In this document: piece by piece, positions 24,274 through 32,494 of the stretch
How positions within the stretch are numbered: the stretch's first letter is position 1
Layout: each line of letters opens with the position of its first letter
Origin: Micromonospora costi
Lineage (GTDB): Bacteria; Actinomycetota; Actinomycetes; Mycobacteriales; Micromonosporaceae
Length of the DNA: 64,000 bases
Assembly (NCBI RefSeq): GCF_003626655.1
Contig: NZ_RBAN01000003.1
Coordinates: forward strand, 868,001-932,000
Direction of reading: 5' to 3'
Translations under genes and position numbers: made by a program
The notes under the pieces: generated by a model
Database searches by the model: none
What the model saw: only the letters and a program-made list of their open reading frames with translations
What the model was told of the DNA's origin: nothing

Positions 24274-25500
24274 TCAGCCGGCCGCGGTGGAGATCTCCAC
24301 GCCGAGGACGGCCTGCTCGTCGGGGCGGTGCGCCAGCACGTCCGACAGGTACGACTGCACGGCCGGCGCCATGCCCACGTCCCGGCCGGCCCGCTCGGAG
24401 AGCAGCCACTTGTGCTCGATGATCTGTGCGAACACCTCCTGCGGCTCCAGCTTGCGCCGCAGGTGCGCCGGCACCGCGCGGACCACCGGCTCGAACACCT
24501 CGGTCAGCCAGCGGTGCGCGGCCTGCTGCTCGTCGGTGAGGTCGCTCTCGGCCCGGTAGGCGTCCAGGTCGTTGAGGAGCTTGCGGGCCTGGTTCTCCTC
24601 GGCATCCAGGCCGGTGAGCCGCAACAACCGGCGCGTGTGGTACCCGGCGTCGACCACCTTCGGCCGCACCAGGTAGCGCCCGTCGTCGATCGTCGACACG
24701 GCGATCTCGGCGACGTCGAACCCGAGCTCGTTGAGCCGGCGGATGCGGCCCTCGATGTCGTGCCGCGCCTCGCGTTCGACCTGCTGCTCGTAGGTGATCT
24801 CGTGCCAGAGCCGCTCGTAGCGCTGCACGACCTCCTCGCAGACCACCTCCGGGTCGATCGACTCGTGCAGCAGCCCGGCGGCCTGGAGGTCCAACGCCTC
24901 CCCGAAGATGTTCACCCGGGCGATCTCCAGGTCCTCACCGCGCTGGCCGTTGGAGAGCGAACGGTGCAGCGCCCCGGTCTCCGCGTCGACGAGGTACGCC
25001 GCGAACGCCCCGGCGTCCCGCCGGAACAGCGTGTTCGACAGGGAGCAGTCGCCCCAGAAGAAGCCGGTGAGGTGCATCCGGACGAGCAGCGCTGCGAGGG
25101 CGTCGAGCAACCGGCCCATGGTCTCCGGGCGCAGGGTGTGCGAGAAGAGCGCCCGGTACGGCAGCGAGAACTGGAGGTGCCGGGTGATCAGGACCGGGTC
25201 CAGCGGCTCGCCGTCGTCGGTCTGCCGGTCGGCGACGATCGCCACCGCCTCCACGGCCGGGAAGTCGATCCGCTCCAGCGCCCGGAGCAGGTCGTACTCC
25301 CGCTCCGCCACCCGCTCGCCGGTCTCCTTCACGGCGTACACGTAGTCGCCGAGACGGACAAAGCGGACGATGTGCCGGGAGATGCCCTGGGGCAGCGCCA
25401 CCAGGTGCTGGGCAGGCCACTCCTCCAGCGGAGTCGACCAGGGAAGGTCGAGCAGCGCCGGGTCCACGAGAGCAGACGTGATCCGCACGGGGACAAGCAT
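24274..25500 (-). CDS. DUF4032 domain protein (kinase-fold-like)
   Basis: This 408-residue protein matches the actinobacterial DUF4032 family. Its N-terminal part looks like a lipopolysaccharide-kinase/protein-kinase fold: FVRLGDYVYAVKETGERVAEREYDLLRAL (Lys-Glu pair) and LTGFFWGDCSLSNTLFRRDAGAFAAYLVDAETGAL, which aligns with HxDxxxxN...DxE kinase motifs though His is replaced by Trp-Gly. The C-terminal half, with GYHTRRLLRLTGLDAEENQARKLLNDLDAYR, is specific to the family. The function is unknown. ATG 25500 follows a GGGGGGT tract. Confidence 0.85.
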   Translation of the reverse strand: MLVPVRITSALVDPALLDLPWSTPLEEWPAQHLVALPQGISRHIVRFVRLGDYVYAVKETGERVAEREYDLLRALERIDFPAVEAVAIVADRQTDDGEPLDPVLITRHLQFSLPYRALFSHTLRPETMGRLLDALAALLVRMHLTGFFWGDCSLSNTLFRRDAGAFAAYLVDAETGALHRSLSNGQRGEDLEIARVNIFGEALDLQAAGLLHESIDPEVVCEEVVQRYERLWHEITYEQQVEREARHDIEGRIRRLNELGFDVAEIAVSTIDDGRYLVRPKVVDAGYHTRRLLRLTGLDAEENQARKLLNDLDAYRAESDLTDEQQAAHRWLTEVFEPVVRAVPAHLRRKLEPQEVFAQIIEHKWLLSERAGRDVGMAPAVQSYLSDVLAHRPDEQAVLGVEISTAAG

Positions 25501-25554
25501 GCCGGGTACCCCCCGCGAAGCGCTTCCCATCGTGGCTCGGCCCACAGCCCCCGG

Positions 25555-25569
25555 TAGCGTGGTCGGGTG
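25555..25569 (+). promoter_or_regulatory. -10 element for a leaderless PAP2 transcript
   Basis: TAGCGT (25555-25560) stands exactly 6 nt before GTG 25567, with no Shine-Dalgarno sequence. Confidence 0.5.
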
Positions 25570-26340
25570 CGAGAGACCACGGTGGCACGCGAAGCGGTGC
25601 GGCTGCGGCCGGTGCGGCCCGCCGGATGGTGGTACGACGGCCTGCTGCTCGCCGCGCTCGTCGGGCTGACCGTAGCGCTCGCCGCCGACCAGCTGTTCGG
25701 GATCGACCGCGCGGTGGCGGACTGGGCCGAGGGGCACCGGCCGGCGGTCGCGTACTGGGTGGCCCGGGTGCTGAACCTGCTGGGGCAGGGCACCCCGCTC
25801 ACCCTCATCGCGGCCGGCCTCGGGGTGCTCGTCGCGGTCCGGGTCCGCTCGGTCCGGCCGGTCCTGCCGCCGGTCGTCGCGTTCGCGCTGACGTACCTGA
25901 CCATCGGGCCGCTCAAGGTCTGGACCGCCCGGCCGGCGCCCAGCGCCAGCATCAAGGAGCCGTTCCTGCCGCCCGACCAGACGCTGCCCCTCTTCCAGCA
26001 GGACCTGCCGGTGCGGTTCGCGCAGTCCTACCCGTCCGGGCACGTGGCCAACGCGATCGTCTGGTACGGCGTGCTCGCGCTGCTGCTCGCGCCCCTGCTA
26101 CGCACCTACGGACGTACCGTCCCGCCCCGGCTCGTCCTCGCGGTCCGCGTGCTGCCGCCCCTGATCGTGCTCTGCACCACCACGTACCTGGGGTGGCACT
26201 GGCTCACCGACTCGGTGGCCGGCCTGCTGCTCGGGCTGCTGCTCGACCGCCTGCTGCACCGGGTGCCGTGGGACGACGTACCACTGCCGGCCCGGCTGCC
26301 CGGGTCGGCGCGTACCCGGTTGTTCACCTCCGGCCCGTAA
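25567..26340 (+). CDS. PAP2-family membrane phosphatase
   Basis: This 257-residue protein has six predicted membrane helices and the lipid phosphate phosphatase motifs: GPLKVWTARPAP (the Lys/Arg-Pro motif), QSYPSGHVANAIVW (the SGH motif) and TTYLGWHWLTDSVAGLLLG (the catalytic His and Asp). It probably dephosphorylates a lipid such as undecaprenyl or phosphatidyl phosphate on the outer face of the membrane. The GTG start at 25567 looks leaderless. It is followed 11 bp later by the APC permease gene on the same strand, so the two may form an operon. Confidence 0.9.
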   Translation: MRETTVAREAVRLRPVRPAGWWYDGLLLAALVGLTVALAADQLFGIDRAVADWAEGHRPAVAYWVARVLNLLGQGTPLTLIAAGLGVLVAVRVRSVRPVLPPVVAFALTYLTIGPLKVWTARPAPSASIKEPFLPPDQTLPLFQQDLPVRFAQSYPSGHVANAIVWYGVLALLLAPLLRTYGRTVPPRLVLAVRVLPPLIVLCTTTYLGWHWLTDSVAGLLLGLLLDRLLHRVPWDDVPLPARLPGSARTRLFTSGP

Positions 26341-26351
26341 CCTCCCCCGCC

Positions 26352-27590
26352 GTGACTGACCTGGAACGGCGGCTGGGCGTGCCCGACGCGGTGCTCATCG
26401 GGCTGGGGTCGATGCTCGGCGCGGGCGTCTTCGTGGTCTTCGCGCCGGCCGCTGCGGCGGCCGGCGGCGCCGGGCTGCTGCCCGCCCTCGTGCTCGCCGG
26501 TCTCATCGCCTACTGCAACGCGTCCAGCTCCGCGCGGCTGGCCGCCCGCTACCCCGAGTCCGGCGGCACCTACGTCTACGGCCGGGAACGGCTGGGTCCG
26601 TTCGCGGGCTTCCTGGCCGGCTGGGGGTTCGTGGTCGGCAAGACGGCGAGCTGCGCCGCGATGGCGCTGACCATCGGGGCGTACCTCTGGCCGGGGCAGG
26701 CCCGGCTGGTCGCGGTGCTCGCCGTCCTCGCCGTGACCGCCGTGAACCTGCGGGGCATCGGCAAGACCGCGACCGCCACGAAGGTGCTCGTCGCGGTCGT
26801 GCTCGCGGTGCTGGCGCTGGTCGCGGTCGCCGGGCTGGTCGGCGGCGACGCCCAGCTGGACCGGCTGAGCGATCCCGGCGGCTCGGGCCGCGGTGTGCTC
26901 ACCGCCGCCGGCCTGCTCTTCTTCGCCTTCGCCGGGTACGCCCGGATCGCCACCCTCGGTGAGGAGGTCCGCGAACCGGAGCGGACGATCCCCCGGGCGG
27001 TGCCGCTGGCGCTCGGCGTGGTGCTGGCGATCTACCTGGTCCTCGCGGTGGTCAGCCTCGCGGTGCTCGGCGCCGACCGGCTGGCCGGTTCCGCGGCGCC
27101 CCTGGCCGACGTGGTGACCGCGGCCGGGCTCCCCGGCCTCGCCTGGGTGGTCCGGGCCGGCGCAACGGTCGCCGTGACCGGTGTGCTGCTGTCCCTGCTC
27201 GCCGGGGTGGGACGCACGCTGCTCGCGATGGCCCGTCGCCGGGACCTGCCGGGCGTGCTGGCCGCCGTCCACCCGCGCCGCCGGGTGCCGCACCGGGCGG
27301 AGCTGGCGGTGGCGGCGGTCGTGATCCTGGTGGTGCTGCCCGGCGACGTCCGCCACGCCATCGGCTTCTCCAGCTGTACGGTGCTGGTCTACTACGCCAT
27401 CACCAACGCGGCCGCGCTCACCCTGGGCCGCGAACCGGCCCGGAGGCTACCGGTTCAGGCGCTCGCCCTGCTCGGGCTCGTCGGGTGCCTGCTGCTCGCG
27501 GCCAACCTGCCGCTGACCAGCGTGGTCGCCGGTTTCGCCGTGCTCGCGGTCGGCGCCGTCGGGTACGCCGTTCGGCAGCGGCACGCCTGA
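26352..27590 (+). CDS. APC-family amino acid/polyamine permease
   Basis: This 412-residue protein has ~12 hydrophobic helices and the APC hallmark in helix 1, VLIGLGSMLGAGVFVVF (the unwound GSMLGAG substrate site). The RYPESGGTYVYGRERLGPFAGFLAGW and FAFAGYARIATLGEEVREPERTIPRA motifs follow. It is a cytoplasmic membrane transporter for an amino acid or amine; the substrate is unknown. GTG 26352 follows the PAP2 stop by 11 bp. The last 144 bp overlap, antisense, the 3' end of the TrkA-domain gene. Confidence 0.92.
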   Translation: MTDLERRLGVPDAVLIGLGSMLGAGVFVVFAPAAAAAGGAGLLPALVLAGLIAYCNASSSARLAARYPESGGTYVYGRERLGPFAGFLAGWGFVVGKTASCAAMALTIGAYLWPGQARLVAVLAVLAVTAVNLRGIGKTATATKVLVAVVLAVLALVAVAGLVGGDAQLDRLSDPGGSGRGVLTAAGLLFFAFAGYARIATLGEEVREPERTIPRAVPLALGVVLAIYLVLAVVSLAVLGADRLAGSAAPLADVVTAAGLPGLAWVVRAGATVAVTGVLLSLLAGVGRTLLAMARRRDLPGVLAAVHPRRRVPHRAELAVAAVVILVVLPGDVRHAIGFSSCTVLVYYAITNAAALTLGREPARRLPVQALALLGLVGCLLLAANLPLTSVVAGFAVLAVGAVGYAVRQRHA

Positions 27591-29405
27591 CGTGCCGGAC
27601 GGCACGGGACGGAGCGTCCCGGCCGGGCGGCTGGTCGGCACGGGCGGCACCGGGGCGGGCGGCGCGCACTGCCGGGTGAGCCCGTCCAGGCCGGCCCGCC
27701 GGGCGACCACGGTGAGCCGGTCGCCCGCGAAGATCACCTGCCGGGGGTCCAGGTCCTTCCACCAGATCGTCCGCCCGCCGGCCGGCGTACGGGCGATGAG
27801 CCGCACCTGGCCGTCCCGCGAGACGGCGCTCAGCGGGCGCCCGTCGAGCTCGGACCCGGCGGCCACCGGCACCTCGGCGACGGGCAACGCGTGCCGCCCC
27901 ACCGGGATGGTGGCGATCACCGCGCGCTCGGTGAGCGCGCCCGTGAAGGCGGGCGCCGCCAGGTAGGAGACCGACCGGGAGACCCCGATGCCGAACGCCT
28001 CCTCGACCCGCTCGGCGAAGTCACCGTCGAACAGCCGCAGCACGACCCGCAGCTCACGGCGGAGGTCCCGTGCGGCGAGGGCCGCCTCCAGGTTGGCGAC
28101 GTCGTCGGTGGAGACCACCACCAGCGCCTGGCAGTCGGCGACCGAGGCGGCCTCCAGCGTCTCCGGCTGGGCGGCGTCGCCCACGATGAGCGGCACCTCC
28201 AGTTGCCGGGCGAGGGCGCCGCCGCGCGGCTCGGGCACCTTGTCGATGGCGACGACCTCGACGTCGTACTCGCGCAACTGGGCCATGACCCGGGTGCCCA
28301 CGTTGCCCAGCCCGACCACCACCACGTGACCGGAGCGGTGCGGCTGGAGCCGGCCGGTGTGCAGGGCCAGCCGCGCGTTGACGATGCCGTCGACCACGAC
28401 GGCGGTGATGAGCGGGATCAGCGCGAGCCCCGCGAGGTTGAGCACCACCTGCATGACCTGGGCGTCCGGTGCCTTGCTCGTGTCCGGGTCGGCGCCGCTC
28501 AGGGTGGTGACCAGGGTCAGGTAGAGCGCCTCGGCGGGCGAGACCCCCTCGGCCTGCGCGATCAGTGCCCCGAGGACGACGATCACGGCCAGCACGACCA
28601 TCATCGCGATGCCGATCTTGCGGGTGGCGAAGCCCCGGACCGCCCGCAGCAGTACGGCGACCGGCCGGCGGCGGCGCCGGGCCCGGACGAGCCGCCGCGC
28701 GGCGACCTCGGTGCCGGGCGGCTGCCCGGTGGCCTCGGCGAGCACGAGGTCGGCGGTCGACGGGTCGGCGGGCAGCAGCACCACCCGCTGCGGATCGCGA
28801 AGGTCGGCGAGGCCGCAGACCACGTCCTGCTCCCGCACGTCGACCCTCCGGGCCACCCGCAGCGTGCGGTCCCGGTGCTGGACGTGCGTCGGGTCCACCT
28901 CGCCGAGCGCCGCCGCGACGAACGCGGGCGCGGCCATCTCGGCGTCGGAGAGCACCTCGACCGGGGCCTGGAGCAGGGTGCGCACGCCGTCGGCGAGGGT
29001 CCCGTTGAACATGCGCAGCACCTGGCGGACCTGCTTGTCGACCGCCTGGGCGCAGAGCGCCGCGTGCAGGTTGCCCACGTCGTCCTGGTGCAGCAGCGCG
29101 AGCCCGGCCGCGCCCGCGAGGTTGGCAGCGCGGAAGGTCGCCTCGTCGAGCCGGTCGGAGCGGACGACCCGGACGCCCCGCAGCGTCGCCACGTCCGGTC
29201 CGTTGGCCCGGTGCCGCTCGGGCACCACCACCGTCACCCGCGCGCCGCCCGCGGGCAGCTCGGTCTCCAGCAACGCCTTCGCCACGTAGTAGGCCAGCGC
29301 GTCACGGCCGCAGACGACGTAGTGGGGGCGGGGATCACCGGCGGGGCGGAGCCGCCAGTTCCACTCGACCGCCCGACGTGCCCGGTCCCGCCACGGCTCC
29401 CCCAT
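27447..29405 (-). CDS. Ion-channel-like protein with two TrkA-N (RCK) domains
   Basis: This 652-residue protein has an N-terminal Rossmann domain (HYVVCGRDALAYYVAKALLETELP...VTVVVPE), a two-helix membrane pore unit (KIGIAMMVVLAVIVVLGALI ... LAGLALIPLITAVVVDGIV) and a second Rossmann domain (HVVVVGLGNVGTRVMAQLREYDVEVVAIDKVPEP) with TrkA-C-like ends. The putative filter reads TTLSGADPD, not the potassium TVGYGD, so it is closer to CASTOR/POLLUX-like ion channels. ATG 29405 has TACGAT 6 nt upstream, suggesting a leaderless mRNA. The C-terminal ~47 residues are Pro/Gly/Arg-rich and overlap the APC gene. Confidence 0.88.
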   Translation of the reverse strand: MGEPWRDRARRAVEWNWRLRPAGDPRPHYVVCGRDALAYYVAKALLETELPAGGARVTVVVPERHRANGPDVATLRGVRVVRSDRLDEATFRAANLAGAAGLALLHQDDVGNLHAALCAQAVDKQVRQVLRMFNGTLADGVRTLLQAPVEVLSDAEMAAPAFVAAALGEVDPTHVQHRDRTLRVARRVDVREQDVVCGLADLRDPQRVVLLPADPSTADLVLAEATGQPPGTEVAARRLVRARRRRRPVAVLLRAVRGFATRKIGIAMMVVLAVIVVLGALIAQAEGVSPAEALYLTLVTTLSGADPDTSKAPDAQVMQVVLNLAGLALIPLITAVVVDGIVNARLALHTGRLQPHRSGHVVVVGLGNVGTRVMAQLREYDVEVVAIDKVPEPRGGALARQLEVPLIVGDAAQPETLEAASVADCQALVVVSTDDVANLEAALAARDLRRELRVVLRLFDGDFAERVEEAFGIGVSRSVSYLAAPAFTGALTERAVIATIPVGRHALPVAEVPVAAGSELDGRPLSAVSRDGQVRLIARTPAGGRTIWWKDLDPRQVIFAGDRLTVVARRAGLDGLTRQCAPPAPVPPVPTSRPAGTLRPVPSGTSGVPLPNGVPDGADREHGETGDHAGQRQVGREQQAPDEPEQGERLNR

Positions 29406-29499
29406 GCCCGGATCGTAGTCAGCACGACCAGCGTGGGCGAGCCCGTCCGGTTCGTGCCGGACCAGGTATGCGGGCCGGGACGGCGGGTAGAGCAGCGGC

Positions 29500-29997
29500 A
29501 TGCAGACCTTCCTCCCGTACCCGGACTTCCTGGCGAGCGCGCGGACGCTGGACCAGAAGCGGCTGGGCAAGCAGCGGGTGGAGACGATCCAGGTGCTGCG
29601 CGGGCTCACCTGGCCGACGTACGGCTGGCGCAACCATCCGGCGGTCAAGATGTGGGCCGGGTACGAGGAGGCGCTGACCCGGTACGGGCTGGACATGTGC
29701 GCGGTCTGGTCCGAGCCGGGCCGGGCCGACACCTGCGCCGGCACCATGACCCGCGACCTCGCCGCCGCCTGCGGCGTCGCCACGATCCGGACCCAGCAGG
29801 AGCTGGCCGACGCCGGCGAGCTCCCGCCCTGGCTGGGACGGGAGGACCTGCACCTCAGCCACCGCTCGTCCCTGGTCCGCAAGGACCCGGAGCACTACCG
29901 GCCGATCTTCGGTGACGTCCCGCCCGACCTCGAGTACGTCTGGCCCGCCTCGGACCGCGAGCGCCGCTGCCTCACCTCCGCACCGCCCGACCGTTAG
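29500..29997 (+). CDS. MSMEG_6728-family protein (pyrimidine-dimer glycosylase-like)
   Basis: This 165-residue protein belongs to the small actinobacterial family annotated MSMEG_6728, related to the Pyr_excise domain of T4 endonuclease V-like glycosylases. Motifs include MQTFLPYPDFLASARTLDQKRLGKQRVETIQVLRGL, WRNHPAVKMWAGYEEAL and HLSHRSSLVRKDPEHYRPIF. The conserved Arg/Lys and His residues suit a DNA-repair lyase, but activity is not shown. It is divergent from the TrkA-domain gene with a ~95-bp shared promoter region. Confidence 0.82.
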   Translation: MQTFLPYPDFLASARTLDQKRLGKQRVETIQVLRGLTWPTYGWRNHPAVKMWAGYEEALTRYGLDMCAVWSEPGRADTCAGTMTRDLAAACGVATIRTQQELADAGELPPWLGREDLHLSHRSSLVRKDPEHYRPIFGDVPPDLEYVWPASDRERRCLTSAPPDR

Positions 29998-30031
29998 ACA
30001 GGCGAGAGCCCCTCACACCCCCGGAGTCCGG

Positions 30032-31561
30032 ATGGCGCTGTCGCGGATGGTCGGTCGGCTTCTCGGCGTACGGCCGCATCGGGTCGACCCCGGCGGTGGT
30101 GGCGCCCCCCGCGTGCCGCACCCGGTTACGGCGCTGGTGGTGGGCGGCGGGATCGCCGGTATGTCGGCGGCGGTGGTGCTCGCCGAGCGGGGCGTGCGCG
30201 TGACCGTGCTGGAGGCGGCGTCGACGCTCGGCGGCCGGCTGGGCGCCTGGCCGGAAGCGCTCGGCGACGGCGTGCAGCAGGTCGAGCACGGCTTCCACGC
30301 GTTCTTCCGGCAGTACTACAACTGGCGGGCCGTCCTCCGGCGGATCGACCCGGGCCTCGGCTTCCTGCGCCCGGTGCGCGGCTACCCGATCCTCTCCGCG
30401 CGGTGGCCCACCGAGGAGTTCGGCGACCTGCCCGCCGCGCCGCCGCTGAACCTGCTCACGCTGCTGGCCCGCAGCCCCAGCCTGCGTCTCGCCGACCTGC
30501 GCGACATGGACCGCGACGCCGCGCTGCCGCTGCTGCGCTACGACCCGGTCCGCACCTACGCCGAGCTGGACGGCCGCACCGCCGAGCAGCTGCTCGACTC
30601 GCTGCGGCTGCCGGACCGCGCCCGGGCCATGCTCTTCGAGGTGTTCTCGCACTCGTTCTTCAACCACGAGGCGGAGATGTCGGCCGCCGAGATGGTCGCC
30701 CAGTTCCACTTCTACCTGCTCGGCAACGGCGAGGGACTGGCCTTCGACGCGCCACACGAGGACTACGCGACGGCGATCTGGGCGCCGCTGACCCGGCACG
30801 TCGAACGGCACGGCGGCCGGGTGCTGACCGGTGTGCCGGCCGCCGCGCTGCACCGGCACGGCGACGAGTGGCGGGTGGCGACCGCCGACGGCACGGCGTA
30901 CGACGCCCGGCACGTCGTCCTCGCGGTGGACCCGCCCGCGCTCGCCACGCTGGTGGGCGCGTCGCCCGGCCTCGCCGACCACGCGCCGCGGCTGGTGGCC
31001 GCGATGCCCGCGTTCGGCAGGCCCGGCCCGCCGTACGCGGTGGCCCGCTACTGGTTCGACGGCGACGTACGACCCGACCGGGCCGTCTTCAGCGGCGTCT
31101 CCCGCCAGTCCACCCTGGACTCGGTGACGCTCTACCACCGGCTGGAGCGGGAACCGCGCCGCTGGGCGGAGCGCACCGGCGGGAGCGTGGTCGAACTGCA
31201 CGCGTACGCCTGCGAGCCGGGCGTGGCCGCCACGGAGCTGGCCGAGCGGATGCGCGCCGAGCTGGCGGTGCTCTGGCCGGAGGTCGGCGGGCTGCGGGTC
31301 CGCGAGCTGCGGGCCCGGGTGGCGGCCCAGGCGCCCGCCTTCCCGCCCGGCGGTCACGCCTGGCGACCCGAGGTACGCACCGGCGCGGGCGGCCTCTACG
31401 TGGCCGGCGACGGGATCGCGACGCCGTTCCCGAGCGCGCTCATGGAGCGCGCGGCGGCGACCGGGATCATGGCGGCCAACCACATCCTGCGCGCCGAGGG
31501 CGCGGCCGCGGAGCCCGTCGACTCGGTCCGGCCGCGCGGCCTGCTCGCGAAGCGTCGCTGA
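30032..31561 (+). CDS. FAD-dependent oxidoreductase, CrtU (isorenieratene synthase)-like
   Basis: This 509-residue amine-oxidase-type flavoprotein has a dinucleotide motif ALVVGGGIAGMSAAVVLAERGVRVTVLEA, and VEHGFHAFFRQYYNWRAVLRRIDPGL, the signature of CrtU-like carotenoid desaturase/methyltransferases. The C-terminal FAD site reads GGLYVAGDGIATPFPSALMERAAATG. CrtU makes aromatic end-rings of carotenoids; no other crt gene is nearby, so its role here is open. No Rieske domain is present. ATG 30032 is preceded by CCGGAG. Confidence 0.83.
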   Translation: MALSRMVGRLLGVRPHRVDPGGGGAPRVPHPVTALVVGGGIAGMSAAVVLAERGVRVTVLEAASTLGGRLGAWPEALGDGVQQVEHGFHAFFRQYYNWRAVLRRIDPGLGFLRPVRGYPILSARWPTEEFGDLPAAPPLNLLTLLARSPSLRLADLRDMDRDAALPLLRYDPVRTYAELDGRTAEQLLDSLRLPDRARAMLFEVFSHSFFNHEAEMSAAEMVAQFHFYLLGNGEGLAFDAPHEDYATAIWAPLTRHVERHGGRVLTGVPAAALHRHGDEWRVATADGTAYDARHVVLAVDPPALATLVGASPGLADHAPRLVAAMPAFGRPGPPYAVARYWFDGDVRPDRAVFSGVSRQSTLDSVTLYHRLEREPRRWAERTGGSVVELHAYACEPGVAATELAERMRAELAVLWPEVGGLRVRELRARVAAQAPAFPPGGHAWRPEVRTGAGGLYVAGDGIATPFPSALMERAAATGIMAANHILRAEGAAAEPVDSVRPRGLLAKRR

Positions 31562-31592
31562 ACCCCGGTGCCGGCGGCTCGATCGAATTCCG

Positions 31593-31622
31593 TTGCCCGC
31601 GTCTCAGGGCTGGACCTACGGT
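31593..31622 (+). promoter_or_regulatory. Candidate sigma-70-type promoter of the HNH leader
   Basis: TTGCCC (31593-31598), 18 nt, TACGGT (31617-31622). It lies upstream of the leader open frame and the attenuator-like hairpins. Confidence 0.4.
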
Positions 31623-31659
31623 GATCGCGCAAGGTCAACCACCACTCCGGGAGCCGTCC

Positions 31660-31743
31660 ATGTCGATGTCGCACGTCATCGCCGTGCCGTCGCGGCTGCC
31701 CGGCGGTTGCCGAGCCGAAGGTCCCCGGGACGGGCCCGACTGA
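31660..31743 (+). CDS. Putative leader peptide upstream of HNH gene
   Basis: A 27-residue open frame (MSMSHVIAVP...) starts at ATG 31660 with CGGGAG 6 nt upstream. It ends at TGA 31741-31743, which runs directly into two hairpins (31743-31760 and 31763-31798) ahead of the HNH gene. I recognise no homologue. The layout, with promoter, short frame, hairpin, terminator and gene, is that of an attenuation leader. The frame could also be fortuitous. Confidence 0.4.
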   Translation: MSMSHVIAVPSRLPGGCRAEGPRDGPD

Positions 31744-31798
31744 CGCGTGCCGCCACGCGTCCAGCCGCCCGTCCCGCCAGCCGGACCGGGCGGCTTTT
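31743..31798 (+). terminator. Hairpin plus rho-independent terminator before HNH gene
   Basis: ACGCGTG (31743-31749) / CACGCGT (31754-31760) forms a 7-bp stem. AGCCGCCC (31763-31770) / GGGCGGCT (31788-31795) follows, ending in TTTT, with an inner GTCC/GGAC stem. It lies inside the presumed leader transcript, so it may act as an attenuator. Confidence 0.7.
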
Positions 31799-31848
31799 CG
31801 CTGTCCGGCCCCCTACGCCCGTCGCCGTCCCCGTGGAAGGAGTCCCCG

Positions 31849-32292
31849 GTGAACGCCGTCCTCGTCGTCAACGCCGACCTCGGCCCGCTGCACCGGGTCA
31901 CCGTCCAGCACGCCATCCGGATGCTCTGCCGCCGGGTCGCCGAGATCCACGAGGCCGAGCCGGACCGGGTGATCGGCGTCTTCCCGCTCCCGCGGGTGGT
32001 CCGGCTGGTCCGGTACGTCGTCACTCGCTGGCGGTTCGGCGCCGGCCCGGCCTGGTCCCGCGCCGGGGTGTTACGGCGCGACCACCACTGCTGCGCGTAC
32101 TGCGGCGGGCCGGCCAGCACCGTCGACCACGTCCTGCCGCGCTCGCGGGGCGGCCGGAACACCTGGAAGAACACGACCGCCGCCTGCTACGCGTGCAACC
32201 AGCGCAAGGGCGACCGGACGCCGGCCGAGGCGGGCATGCCGCTGCGCCGGCGGCCGGCGGTACCGAGCTGGGCATCGCTCGCCGGGCGGTGA
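31849..32292 (+). CDS. HNH endonuclease-like protein
   Basis: This 147-residue protein has a basic N-terminal half and a C-terminal HNH domain: RRDHHCCAYCGGPASTVDHVLPRSRGGRNTWKNTTAACYACNQRKGDRT. It shows the Cys-x2-Cys zinc pairs, the DH-VLPRSRGG active-site His and the N-K-x2-C end. It belongs to the single-domain HNH family widespread in actinobacteria, with no known target. GTG 31849 is set by GGAAGGAG at a good distance. It is preceded by an attenuator-like leader, unusual for this gene type, and followed by repeat A3. Confidence 0.9.
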   Translation: MNAVLVVNADLGPLHRVTVQHAIRMLCRRVAEIHEAEPDRVIGVFPLPRVVRLVRYVVTRWRFGAGPAWSRAGVLRRDHHCCAYCGGPASTVDHVLPRSRGGRNTWKNTTAACYACNQRKGDRTPAEAGMPLRRRPAVPSWASLAGR

Positions 32293-32393
32293 ACGGACCG
32301 GCCGGCGGGAACGGGGGGCCGCGTCGGGCCACTTTCCGGCGCAGCACCCGCCGGCCCCCTATCCCCTCCCCCTCCGCCGCCCCCCTCCGCCCC

Positions 32394-32470
32394 CGTCGAT
32401 CATGCAGTTATGGTGCCCGGATCAGGGGTGATTGCCCCTTTCATCCACCACCACAACTGCATGATCGACG
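32394..32470. repeat. Palindromic intergenic element, family A (A3)
   Basis: The left arm (32394-32415, beginning CGTCGATCATGCAG) pairs with the right arm (32449-32470, ending CTGCATGATCGACG) over 22 bp with one mismatch. The 33-nt centre contains a small AGGGG/CCCCT stem. It lies between the converging HNH and enoyl-CoA hydratase genes. Confidence 0.9.
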
Positions 32471-32494
32471 GGGCGCATCAGGCGCGTCAGGCCG

